Assembly: GCA_963556145.1 (NCBI GenBank)
Contig: OY744469.1
Location: 3,320,767 to 3,384,766, forward strand
DNA: 64,000 nt
Direction: 5' to 3'
Origin: Hygrocybe punicea
Taxonomy: Eukaryota; Basidiomycota; Agaricomycetes; Agaricales; Hygrophoraceae
In this document: in pieces, positions 46,001 to 56,974 of the stretch
Position numbering within the stretch: position 1 is the first letter of the stretch
How the letters are laid out: the number at the start of each line of letters is the position of its first letter
Program-made: the position numbers and the translations under genes
The notes under the pieces: generated by a model
Databases searched by the model: none
What the model was told of the DNA's origin: nothing
The model's input: the letters and a program-made list of their open reading frames with translations, nothing else

Positions 46001-47104
46001 TGGAGAAATGTTCCTATAATTGTGAGTGACAATAATGTAAAGGATGCTTTGAATATAAAAGCTACTGAGGCTTTTGCAAATCATACTGGACAACAACTCC
46101 ATTGGTATTACTCTACAGATCTTAGAGGTGGTACTCCAATTGAAGATCCTTTACTTCTTAATTATTTGGACATGTTACACTCTGGCCAGACATCACAACG
46201 TTTAAGCAAAATACCACTTGTCATAGGAATGCCTGTTATGATATCTCAAAATTTTGATGTTGAATCTGGTATTGTTAATGGTTGCACAGGAATCTTGAAA
46301 AAGATCAGATATCAGTTAGATTCAATAGGTTGCCGACATGCTACTTCTTGTGTTATACAAACACTAGATACCACAGGTAATGTTCTCCCTCATTTATCTG
46401 ACAAACATGTTGTTGCCCTTGAAGACACCATTGATATGAAATTTATTCACCCTTACTCTCACAAAAGTTGCACTATTAAACGTAGACAAATTCCTATCAT
46501 TCCTGCTTTCTCTATGACTGCACACAAAGCACAGGGTCAAACACTTGACAAGGTCATTATTGATCTTCAAAGTTGTAAAGGTATTGAAGCACCTTATGTT
46601 ATGCTTTCTCGTGTCACTTCTCTTGATGGCCTTCTGATACTTAGACCTTTCAATCAAAATAAAATTCAAAATCGCCCTTCAGAAGATATGCGTCGGGAAA
46701 TTAGCCGTCTTAATATACTACGATTACTAACTATCATAGATGTAGGATCTCCTCAGGAAATTGAAACAGCTCATATCGATCTTCTAAGAACAAACTATAA
46801 TTCTTCTCTACATAAAAAAGATTTGCTACCTGAAGCAAATCCTGCTCAGAAACTTCAACACCTTCAAATGGCTAATTTGGAAGCCACGGCTGATGCACTT
46901 ATCACCACCCATACCTCTCCAATTAGACAACGTATCAGACATAGTGCTCACAAGCTGCATATATCAAGCAATAATGACATTGTCAATTCAGACCATATGA
47001 TCGTTGATGTGCCCATTGCCATTTCACAACCTCGGATTAAACGTAGAAGACAGAAAGATATTGATGATAATATTCACAACCAGAAAAGCCGCCGTATCAT
47101 GTAA
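40043..47104 (+). CDS. Helitron RepHel replication initiator-helicase
   Basis: Proposed ATG at 40043, intron 40104-40160 (splicing RH to DSNDESLLQS), then one frame to 47104, about 2330 aa with no stops. N-terminal third: repeated SAP-like helices (LRRALALHAIDVHGDLRDC, ALQAQAAMHHISLPIRC). A Cys-containing segment (FTCAACGENTL, SLANHNFLGKVPEV) resembles the DUF6570 region. Rep domain: EIRALMIDQGLPSFYITINP, the HUH nuclease motif GRGTLHCHMMVW near codon 980 of the long frame, and Tyr residues in YYITDYITKSQ near 1157. Pif1-like helicase: GGPGGTGKSRVISA near 1727, FIDEVSMLG, FAGDFAQLPPV, MTAHKAQGQTLDKV and VMLSRVTSLDGLLI. It nicks and unwinds for rolling-circle-like transposition. Earlier exons may belong to it. 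Confidence 0.93.
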
Positions 47105-49846
47105 TGCATTTATTTATGTAAGTGTTTGTGGTTCTCACAGTCTCGTCCACTGACGAGACTGCTCCCTCAAGCTTCTGAGGTTCGTTACCCTCCCAACAAC
47201 CCGCCACTCCGACCACCTGCAATCTACCCAACATGTGTCCCTCGTTTCCTTGAGATCCTACCAGCCATACTATCTACAAACTTGAATCACCCTGCAGTTC
47301 ACCGCTTTCTCAACGCTACCTGCACCCCCAACCTCACCACCATGCCCACTTCACGAGCCATCTTTGCCCTTGCAGCCTTGTCTCTCGTCTATCACCCAAA
47401 GAGATGCTCCTCTTGAGTAGAGAAAACAGGTAAAAACCACCAACATTGTGCTCAATGTCTTGAGTGCGAGTCCACCTTACGCTCGTCTCATTGCACTCTT
47501 CCACTCACAACACGCATATACACAGGTATCAAACCACAGTCAAGTCACCCATTTCTTGGCTCAGGATCTCAGAAAATCTGAGCATCGTAACAAATCTCCA
47601 CTTTGGCCGGAAAGAGCACTTTGCCACTCTCCAGTAGTACACTCATTGCGCCACATCAAAGTCTCCTTCCTCTAGAATTCTAGAACCCGCACAAATCTAC
47701 GAAAGCAAAAGCAGCAGCAGCAACAGCAGACCCTCTACCACTACCACTGACTCAGGCACAGACCGCCATTGACCCTGTAAACGACGAGGGCCCAGATGCA
47801 CATCCTGCAACCCCTCCACCTGCGAAAAGGCACTGAACCAGCTGTTCCTGTCACACAGCACCATAAGCACCTGCTGAAGTTCCTTCCAACGAGCCTCTGC
47901 TGACTGCAAATGAACAGCAGGATGGATCCCAACAGGAATCGTTTTTAACACCTCCCACTCCCACCAATCAGCTTACAGCCTCGATCCTGAACAGGATATC
48001 CCAGTTTGCTGGACGAGTCTCAAGCAACAAGGATGCATGACCAAGCCTTCCGAATGCAGCAAACCTACAACTACGGCAGTGCTCTCCATTGTGCCTGCCC
48101 GCACTTGTCCGGAGACAGTGTCACAGCGTAGCAATGTGATGTCTGTGTGCCACATACACTCCGGGTCATCTGCATCTACATCTCCGTCAGATCTATCTGG
48201 TGTCACCGTGGTAGATAATAACACTGGGCCCAAAACTTCTACAGACCCGGGTAATGCCTTGGAGAAACAGACCGTCAAGAAAACGAGGAAGGGTGGGGCC
48301 GAACCGACTCCGATGGTGACGACTGGTGTTGTGGGATCTCATGCTAGTACGTGGTTCAGTACGGACAGGTCTATCAAGGAGAGTGCCCAGGCGACAAAGC
48401 TGGTATGATTGATAATACAACCACAACCACGAAAACACACGCTGTGGAGTTGGGGCGTGTCAACCTGCTCCCACACATCTGAGAAAGCGGAAGAGGGCAC
48501 GATGATGTTTCAATTTTGCACGATAATGTATATTTTGGGCACGTATGATGGAACAGGTGAATTCAGTCACTGCAGGCAATGATATAGACTTTATCTCACT
48601 CTCTTTCTCTTTGGTGGATAGGGACTGGCTCCGAACTAGGCCAGATCACCTGTAAGCTACCACACTGCTTGTCTTTGCTTCCTCTAACTATGGCGTTTAA
48701 GTGATCACAAAGTTTTCCCCTTCATCAATCGTCGCCAAATCTTATAATGCAACCCGATGACGCACATCTTTAAGTGCTAGCCTGCTACCCTTCTCTCAAT
48801 GCTCTACTCCAGACTTTGTTGCAATTGCAACTCACTGCTCATGCTTGGGCTGTACGTGCCCAGACCTCTGCCCTTCTAAATATGTTGCTCATGCAGACTC
48901 CAAGCTGCCACTCCGTTCTTTGACATGAGCGGCACTACTCAATCTACCCCTGGATGCCAAATTTGCTGTTAAAAGAAGTCCAACATGCTCGTGCAAGTGG
49001 ATGTGTCATTCACGCAACAGGCCGGCCAAGTCCATCCATCCACAACCGCTGCTGTGCCTCTCTTGCGCAACTGAACCCCTCGAAACATCCCCAGCCGCCT
49101 TGAATACCACTCCCCGGATAAATGTTCGTTTTGTTCATATTCCCCTCAATCTATCCCACTCCAAATATGGTTTTGGATCTTGTCGAAAAAGACACCTACA
49201 GTCTACTTTGCCTTATCGTCATTCTCAACTTGGAAGTTCTTTTTCCATCATAATTATTCTGCTTTGCATTCATTACTTTTCCTTTCTGTTTTGATATCAA
49301 CTCCACTCCATTTGATGCGTTCAACATGCGAGATTCATCTTTTCCCATTTACGACTGCTACAGCTTTTTCCTTACAGTGCCCACGAGGCCCCACGTAACC
49401 TGTTTTGTATACCTCCGTATACTAGCACATACGAAGCATCTGTGTATCTCCACTTAGTAAGCTCAAGCATATTTCGCCCTCTCGATCAGACTCCTACTGC
49501 ACCAAACGTGCAGCTGGTGACTACGACTTCGATGACAACCAGCTTGCCTGTACGTTCCCATCTTACTAGCACTGACTTTGTAATGACCACCAGCCTCTAC
49601 AGGTGCCTGACGTTCGAATCGGTGCCTCTATCATAAATTTAATTGCTGCCGACGTTAATCCATGCCAAGAAACAAAGACTTCACCGTGAAATCAACCGTT
49701 TCACGCCTTGTGTTAGTGTCTGCCATTTCTCAGCCAGATTCCAGATTGATCGCTGCTCCTCTTGCTAAAACAGTCTTCGCTTTCTTACATGTATACAATC
49801 TTTCACAGCATACGTCCTCTCTCTTCAGGAAGTGACCTATATCATC
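47105..49846 (+). other. Helitron interior with degenerate coding traces
   Basis: Several short plus-strand frames (47126-47416, 48037-48408, 49001-49294) are Ser/Thr/Pro-rich and none is recognisable. They may be decayed 5' exons of the accessory gene downstream. No RNA gene or separate element was found. Confidence 0.35.
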
Positions 49847-49940
49847 AATTCAACCATGTATACACCAATGTAAGTTCAAGTTTGCCATTTTCTTCATCAG
49901 GTCCTCTCAATTTGGTGATTAAACTTGTTTTTTTTTTCAG

Positions 49941-51485
49941 CCTCCCAATACGTCACCGCCCCCTTTTCCCGCCCTAACCCTCGGCAAGATCTCCACAGGA
50001 ATGCTCAACACTGTTTCACAGCTCACTGCAAGAGGTTGATCATATTGGTATAGTTCGTCAATGTTGTCCCTCGAACTTTCTTCTGTGGAGCAGTGCACGG
50101 CCTAAACGGAAAAGGTTAGCATCCTCTTCACCTCGCGTGATAAATTCTCCATTTTCATGACCAGTACGAAAACATTCCCCATGTCGTGTTACGAATCTCG
50201 TGTCCTTGAGGGTGTTTACTCCTCTGTCTATGATCAACTCCAAACAATCTCCACACGCACACTCTTTCATGCAACTTACAATGGCGATTTCACTCGCCAA
50301 GTCACCCAACGTGGCAGTTACAAGTATTTCAACACCGACGACTACAAAGAATTCACAACGATTGTGTTTAGACAGGTTTGCAGTTCAATGCTCGGCACAA
50401 ATATGTCTGCCAAAGGCAATCATTATCCTGGGCCTGAAGAAAATGTTTGCCACTTTTCACTTCTTCGCCACCCTGCTCCTAACTATCCTGTAGCCGATCA
50501 CCGATAAAACTCAAATCAAAGATATACTCGTTCTGGCGAAACCTACACTTGCCCCCGATGACTTGGCGCTCCTTTTCGATGACCAGATTGGAACGTTGAA
50601 TGAAATTCGCATCGCTGATGAAATAGAGGAAGAAAGGTTGGATAATGTATATTCGTTTATATGATATATCTTGCAAAGGTTCTTACATTCCATCAGCGAC
50701 CTTTTGTCAAAGAATGGCTTCGGTCTAGCTCCTCTGACCCCAGCAAAGCACTCGACCTCCTCATCATCACCCTCCCTCCTAAATACGCGGTGCGTTCAAA
50801 GTATCATCTTGTTACTTTTCTTTACTTACGTTCCCTTTCTAGATTCCCACCGATATTAAAGTTGAGAAGCCACGCATTACCAAGAAACGTGTTCGTTCCG
50901 TCAATGACGATACGTCCCTTGAGCAGCAAGATTTGAATGTGGAATGTAAACATGATCTTAACTCTGACTCCTCAACCTAACGAGCTACTTCTGACAGCTT
51001 ACCCTGTGTCTGTCGGCACTTATTACCCCCCCAATCTGCTTCCCGATCACCGCGGCGCATGCTTTCAGCATAAAAAAGCCATGCTTGTCCAGCTGGACAT
51101 TCGAGACACCGAGGATGAACTCATCACGCCGTGGAACATGTACGATAAACTTCGGCCGGGTACACTTGTTCTCATAACCGTGAAGCTTGTCGTTTGGCTT
51201 ATCAAGGCTGAATTCAAGGGTGCCAAAGACAAAAAGGTACATCCGATGTTCCATCATTCACAATCCACACTTAATCATAATTAGATTTACCAACTTCTCG
51301 CTGAGAAAATTCGTGTCCTCGCTGACTCCGACGAAGCTATGGAGATCCCTGCTATTCCTTCGTTATCCACTGTACACACAAGCTCCCCTTCCTCCAGCCA
51401 ACAACAAAATGCCACCGAATCCACCACTGATGTTTTCACCACCTTCAGGTCTCCGTCAAAGAAAATGAAGGTCGAACATGTGTAA
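49941..51485 (+). pseudogene. Helitron accessory gene, multi-exon, OB-fold-like C-terminal part
   Basis: Exons read as about 49961-50114, 50165-50444, 50494-50646, 50697-50789, 50843-50945, 50998-51236 and 51285-51485 with introns of 48-54 bp. The 5' part has in-frame stops and one frameshift near 50210 (YENIPHVVLRIS then GVYSSVYDQLQTIST). From 50230 to the stop the frame is clean: RTLFHATYNGDFTRQV, KDILVLAKPTLAPDDLALLF, a basic stretch EKPRITKKRVRS, then KAMLVQLDIRDTEDELITPW, LRPGTLVLITVKLVVW, KKIYQLLAEKIRVL and the tail SPSKKMKVEHV. The beta-strand pattern ending KxYQLxAxxIRVL looks like an OB-fold, as in RPA-type single-strand DNA binding. Plant Helitrons carry RPA-like genes, so a similar role is plausible but unproven. 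Confidence 0.55.
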
Positions 51486-51845
51486 TTGTTTTCGATTCGC
51501 ATCCGTCTTTGCTGTATATCTGTAACATGTTAACGTGACAGTGTAATTGTTTTCTTTGTGTTTCGTGTCTGTCTTTGCTGTGTATCTGTGTAACGCCAAC
51601 AGGCATATAAATAATCTGTAACGTGTAACTGACCTGTATCTTGTTCCTTGATGCTCGCGACCTTCTATTCTTCCTCGAAATCCTTCATGTAGTTGCGGTC
51701 TATGTCTCTATTAAGAAATCGCATCATAGCCTTTCTTCTGAGCCTTACTTCTGTTTCTTGAATGATGACCCATTCAGAGAACTTGAAAGCGATGGCATCA
51801 ATCACAACGATTCGCAAGACGTGTCAACTATGCTGAATAAGCCCT

Positions 51846-51886
51846 GGTAGCGGGCGTTGCCACGAACGTGGCCTTGTTCGACTTAT
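51846..51886 (+). repeat. 3' terminus of the Helitron
   Basis: GGTAGCGGG (51846-51854) is the inverted partner of the 5' end. A hairpin GCCACG-AA-CGTGGC follows at 51859-51872, then 14 bp to the T|T junction with the Copia LTR. Confidence 0.85.
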
Positions 51887-52116
51887 TACATAATATTTCA
51901 TTCATTACATTTTTCGTACGATTCCTTACTCCTCAGTTGTTCCATCATTAACAACTGAGAAGTAAGTGCACACTATTCATTGCTACACACATTCATTAAC
52001 ACATTATCCAGTATCCATTCACTTAGGTAGAGAATAACAATCAGTTGTTCCATCATTAACAACTGAGAATATCCATTCACTTAGAAATATCCCCGATTGG
52101 TTCTATAAACTCAACA
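51887..52116 (+). repeat. Left Copia LTR, 3' portion
   Basis: Continues the LTR begun at 37098-37148. Two copies of a palindrome TCAGTTGTT-N8-AACAACTGA (near 51935 and 52032) and a repeated ATCCATTCACTTAG lie in it. Confidence 0.95.
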
Positions 52117-52130
52117 GGTTATGAGCCCTG
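52117..52130 (+). other. Copia primer binding site complementary to the initiator tRNA-Met anticodon arm
   Basis: GGTTATGAGCCCTG directly follows the LTR. Its complement CAGGGCTCATAACC is the anticodon stem-loop of initiator tRNA-Met, not the 3' CCA end. Drosophila copia primes from such a 5' half-tRNA fragment, so this element probably does too. Confidence 0.8.
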
Positions 52131-55100
52131 AAACCCGAACAATGTTGAGCTCCGCAATCAAGATTGTAAACCTCCCAAAGCTGAAAGATGACGGCTCGAA
52201 TTGGATTACATACAAAGAGAGGATAACCAACACTCTCACCCATAAAGGATTCAGACGACACTTAAACAGGACAGCACGAAAACCAATCGAGATCGAACGC
52301 AGATCCAGAAAGTACTACGTGCCCGGCAGCACAACCGAACTCAAAGACGATGAGATCGACGAATACGAGAAGAAATCGGACGAGTACGCCCAAAAGGAGG
52401 CATCAGTTCGAGAAGTCATCTATGAAACAATCAGTAAATCAACGTTTCTACAGATCAAAAACGAACCATCTGCCTCGCTCGTTTGGGACAAACTAACCTC
52501 CATATTCGAAGGAAAGGGCGACATGGTCCAAATGGACATGCTGAATAAGCTGCAAAACAAAATCTGCCCCGAAGACGGAGACGTCCGATGACACCTCTCA
52601 GACATGCTCGAGAGCAAAGAGGAACTAGCTGGCATGGGAATGTCGTTAACCGACAACCAATTCTCGGCCATGATACGCAATTCCCTACCCCCGAGCTATA
52701 GACCGCTACTCACGGCTATGAGCACCGCCGCTAGACTAGCCGGAAAACCGTTCGAAAGCGCGATCCTCATTCAGGAAGTCAACGAAGAAGCCGACTGACA
52801 GAACGTCGCTCAGAACATGGATCAAGCCGTCGAAAACGCCGCAATGGTCGCCATCCACGGAACCAGAAGAAAAAGCGCAAATCCAAAGGGGAAACCACCC
52901 GGAAAAATCTGCTCTAACTGCAAACGCAAGGGACACCTAGAAAAAGACTGTTACCAACCAGGAGGGGCAAAGGAAGGACAGGCACCATGGCAAAAGAAAA
53001 AGGACCCCAAAGCGGCGAACGTAGTCGAAGATGACGACGATATTGAGGATGTAGCTCTCATTCTCTCCACAGACTTTGATGACGAAACAGAAAACGTCGC
53101 ATTTACCGTTACCTCAGACTTTCAGAGAGAGGCCGAGATCGAAGCTTTATCAGCCTCCTCAGAAGAAATATGTGCCATCATAGATAGCGGTGCATCACGA
53201 CATTTCTGCCCCGATCGCAACAGATTCACCAACTTCGTCCAAATGGAAAATCAACCCGTCAGAGCGGCAGACGGGAGAATACACCAGGCCACCGGGAAAG
53301 GGGAGATAAAACTCCAACTTCCTATGGGAAAGGACGCCAAGCCAACAAATGTCACGATACAAAGCACGATCTACGCACCAAGCCTAGCGTTCATATTGAT
53401 ATCCATCAGCACCCTCAACAGAGCCGGCTACTCCATCCACGTAAAGGACCAAATATGCAGCATAATCAAACCCAATCAGAGAACAGTTGGACGGATACCA
53501 CTGATTCGCGGTCTCTATCGCATAACAACGAACGCAGACCCCGAAGAAGAGCCGGCGTCGGCCAACGTAGCCTCCAAAATCACCACCATCTCGCAACTAC
53601 ACAGAAAAATGGGTCACATAAACCACAATGACCTAAAACAGATGGTCAGAGAGAAAATGGTAGATGGAATAGACTTAGACCTCAGTTCCAAACCCGAATT
53701 CTGCAAGACATGCGTGAAAGCGAAGGCCACATGAAGACCCTTCCCCAAGGAAAGCCACTCCAAAACCAAATCCTACGGAGAAAAGATCGTGACCGACGTA
53801 TGGGGACCAGCTCCAACCCACTCACTAGGGGGACACAGCTACTCCCTCTGCTTCAAGGACCTTCACACCCACGAAGAGCGCATATACTTTATGAAGCACA
53901 AATCCGAGTCCTTCGAAAACTACAAATCCTATGAAGCCTGGGTAAGAATCCAACGCGACACCCCAATAAAAATCCTTGGATCAGATCGCGGTGGCGAATT
54001 CACCAGCAAGAAATTCAAAGCACATACCGACCACGCCGGTACGATTCGACACCTCACAGTCCACGACTCGCCAGCATCGAACGGAAGCGCTGAACGCACC
54101 AACCGCACCCACATGGATTGCGCCAGAGCAATGTTGATAACATCAGACTTACCACAAAACCTATGGGGAGAAGCCAAACTCCACTCAGTTTGGCTACGCA
54201 ACCGCGCTCCCACGCGAACCCTTGATGAAAACAAAACACCATACGAAATGGCAACAGGGAAGAAACCGGACTTGTCCGACCTGCACAAATGGGGTTGCAA
54301 AGCATGGGTAAAACATCTAAACGCCAACAAACTCGAACCCAAATCGGAAGAATGCCATTTTGTAGGCTACGACGACAAATCCAAAGCGTATCGTATCTAC
54401 TGGCCCACGAAATGCAAAGTAAGCATCGAACGCGACGTCTACTTCAACAGAGATGAAGCTACGTCACCTGGGATCGTCCACATTGAGGTGGAGACAGAAC
54501 CATACGCCAATCCACCCAATCCCACAACACCAACAACAAATCAGACCACCAACAACACAAACCCAACTCACCTCGAACCACACAACCCTTCGATCCCGAC
54601 AGATCAACACACAGATGCACAAGATCCACCCACAATGCCTATACACCAAAAACGCCTCAGAAACGACGGACTAGACGAACCAGAACCCAACACTGGCCGC
54701 GGTTATCGACCTAGAAAACCGACAGGCTTCTATAGCAACCTACACAAAGGGAAAGACCCAGAAACGGCCGCAACGTCAGAACTACCCAACGAATACACGG
54801 CAGACGCAACAGAGGTAGAAGACGCGGACATTCCCTTTCAAGACGCTATAGAATACGCCCTGACCGCTGGCGAAACAGAACCAGAAACCATCGAAGAGGC
54901 ACTACAAGGCGCGGAAACAAAACAGTGGTCAGACGCAATTGAAAACGAACTCACCCAAATCGAGAAATTCAAAACATGGGACATCATCGAGGCACCCCCC
55001 GACGCCAACATAACGAAGTGCCGATACACCTTTCGCTACCAACGCAACCCCAATGGCCAAATAGCTAAGTATAAAGCCCGATTAGTAGCAAAAGGATTCA

Positions 55101-56464
55101 CCCAAATCTACGGACTCGACTACTTCGAAACATTCGCCCCAGTAGTCAAACACGCCACACTCCGCGTCCTATTCTCGTTTGCAGCCAACAAAGGATCAGC
55201 GATACATCAGGCGGACATCAAAAACGCGTACCTCAATGCCGAGCTCAAAGAGACCATATACATGGAATTACCGCCACTGTATACCCGTTTCAGAGAGCTC
55301 CCGCGTAATCACCGGACCACCAACTTAATCTGCAAGCTAAACAAAGCACTCTACGGAACCAGGCAAGGCGCCAACAAGTGGTACCGAAAGCTCAAGACCA
55401 CCTTCCTCTCGCTGAACTACAAAGTATGTAGCGCCGACGAAGCAGTATTCTACCTGCTCGAAAACGACGACTACACAATAGTGGCCGCAGCTACCGACGA
55501 CTTCACAATAATCGCAAGCACGATTAAACGCGCCCAGTGAATAAAACAGCAACTCAACGATCACTTCGAGATAGTCGACCTCGGAGAAATCAATTGGTTA
55601 CTAGGCATCCACATCCAGCGCGACATCGCGAGACGCACGATCACACTCGGACAGCAGGCCTACATCGATCGGATAGTCACTAAGATGGGATTACAAGATG
55701 CCAGACTAGTAAACATGCCAATGGAACCTAACGTCGACCTCAGTTACGATTCGCCGGCCGTCTCACCGGAATGTCTAAATCCCTCCGAGATATCCCAGTA
55801 CCGAGAAGCCATCGGATCGCTAATGTACGCGGCAATCGCTACTCGCCCCGATATCGCATATGCAATCTCCACGCTATCGCGATTCATGCAAGCCCCCAGA
55901 TCAACCCACTGGAAAGCCGTCCTAAGAGTGTTCAAATACCTCAAGGGAACCCGCGACTTAAGACTCGTACTAGGAGGAGATCACACAACGTTAATCGGCT
56001 ACTCCGACGCGGACTGGGCTTCTCAAGCGGATCGTTACTCAATATCCGGATACGCCTTCCTTATAGGCGACGGCATCGTCTCATGGAGCAGTAAAAAACA
56101 GCCCATAGTCACCTTATCCAGCACCGAATCCGAATACGTCGCACTCACACATTCGGCAAAGGAGATCATATGGCTACGAAAGTTAATATCCGAAATATTC
56201 GGGAACTTAACTTACCCATCCGAGCTGAACTGCGACAATCAAGGGGCAATAATCCTCTCAAAAGACTCGACCTTTCACATGCGCACGAAGCACATCGACA
56301 CTCGTTTTCATTTCATTCGACAAATCGTCGAACTCCAATACGTTACAATCAATTACTGATACACCGAAAACATGACGGCCGATACATTCACCAAATCCCT
56401 CGCACGTATCAAATTCGAGAAATTCCGAGACCAGCTCGGATTACAACCACCGATTTTCGCTTGA
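52121..56464 (+). pseudogene. Copia gag-pol polyprotein with five TGA stops
   Basis: One frame of 1448 codons from ATG 52121 to TGA 56462, broken only by TGA at 52589, 52796, 53732, 55538 and 56357 with no frameshift. Order: Gag (LKDDGSNWITYKERI); knuckle CSNCKRKGHLEKDC; protease IIDSGASRHFC; GAG-pre-integrase (LHRKMGHINHNDLK, FCKTCVKAKAT); integrase core (VTDVWGPAPTH, GSDRGGEFTSK, SNGSAERTNR); RT (YKARLVAKGFTQIYGLDYFE, AATDDFTIIAS, with TDD where YVDD is usual); RNase H (YSDADWASQ, LSSTESEYVAL); tail ENMTADTFTKSL. Each stop fits Arg CGA changed to TGA. The element is dead unless complemented. Confidence 0.95.
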
Positions 56465-56471
56465 GGAGGGG

Positions 56472-56752
56472 TGTTGAATTTACAACCTACATATCGGCTT
56501 ATCCTATCCCAATATGGACAATTACATAATATTTCATTCATTACATTTTTCGTACGATTCCTTACTCCTCAGTTGTTCCATCATTAACAACTGAGAAGTA
56601 AGTGCACACTATTCATTGCTACACACATTCATTAACACATTATCCAGTATCCATTCACTTAGGTAGAGAATAACAATCAGTTGTTCCATCATTAACAACT
56701 GAGAATATCCATTCACTTAGAAATATCCCCGATTGGTTCTATAAACTCAACA
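56472..56752 (+). repeat. Right Copia LTR
   Basis: 281 bp, intact, TGTTGA...TCAACA. It is the reference that shows exactly where the Helitron entered the left LTR. Confidence 0.97.
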
Positions 56753-56974
56753 GATCACAGTAGGGATTTCGAGGCAGATTTCAAGCAGATTGCGTGCTGG
56801 ATTTCGAGCTTGGGATCGCCCAAATTGAGGATTCAACTTTGACCGTAACTTGAAATCAGCTCGAAATCCCAATTCAGCTGGACCGGCAGGTCATCGGAGC
56901 TCAAAAATTGTGCCTGTTGATGTGCCTGCAAGTCTGAGATAAATACAGGCAGTCAAGATATTGTAATAGAACAG

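Larger units (their letters stand above)
37149..51886 (+). mobile_element. Helitron, Helitron2-like, 14.7 kb
   Basis: Inserted in the Copia LTR without target duplication, between the two T of CAAT|TACA. The 5' end starts TCCCGCTACC. The reverse complement of CCCGCTACC, GGTAGCGGG, occurs at 51846-51854, 32 bp inside the 3' end: an asymmetrical inverted repeat. It carries a RepHel helicase gene, an upstream aspartic-protease-fold exon set and a downstream multi-exon gene. T|T insertion and asymmetrical repeats fit the Helitron2/Helentron group rather than canonical Helitrons (A|T, CTRR end). The exact end is ambiguous by one base. Confidence 0.93.
37098..56752 (+). mobile_element. Copia (Ty1) LTR retrotransposon, LTR split by a Helitron
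   Basis: LTRs are 281 bp, TGTTGA...TCAACA. The right copy is 56472-56752; the left copy is 37098-37148 plus 51887-52116, exactly 51 + 230 = 281 bp, with the Helitron between. Target duplication GATCA (37093-37097, 56753-56757). The two LTRs are identical as far as I can read. A primer site follows at 52117, a single gag-pol frame with five TGA stops at 52121-56464, and a purine tract TTGAGGAGGGG before the right LTR. Confidence 0.97.

Noticed and set aside
37098..51886. Reading the TGTTGAATTTACAACC sequence at 37098 as a separate solo LTR
   Set aside because: It is exactly the missing 51 bp of the left Copia LTR; the lengths add to 281 bp and the flank GATCA matches that of the right LTR.
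52121..56464. TGA reassigned or read through in the Copia polyprotein
   Set aside because: Five stops in one frame with similar TGA stops in unrelated DNA transposons are better explained by CGA to TGA mutation; intact genes here (MSC2, Ty3 pol, RepHel) do not use internal TGA.
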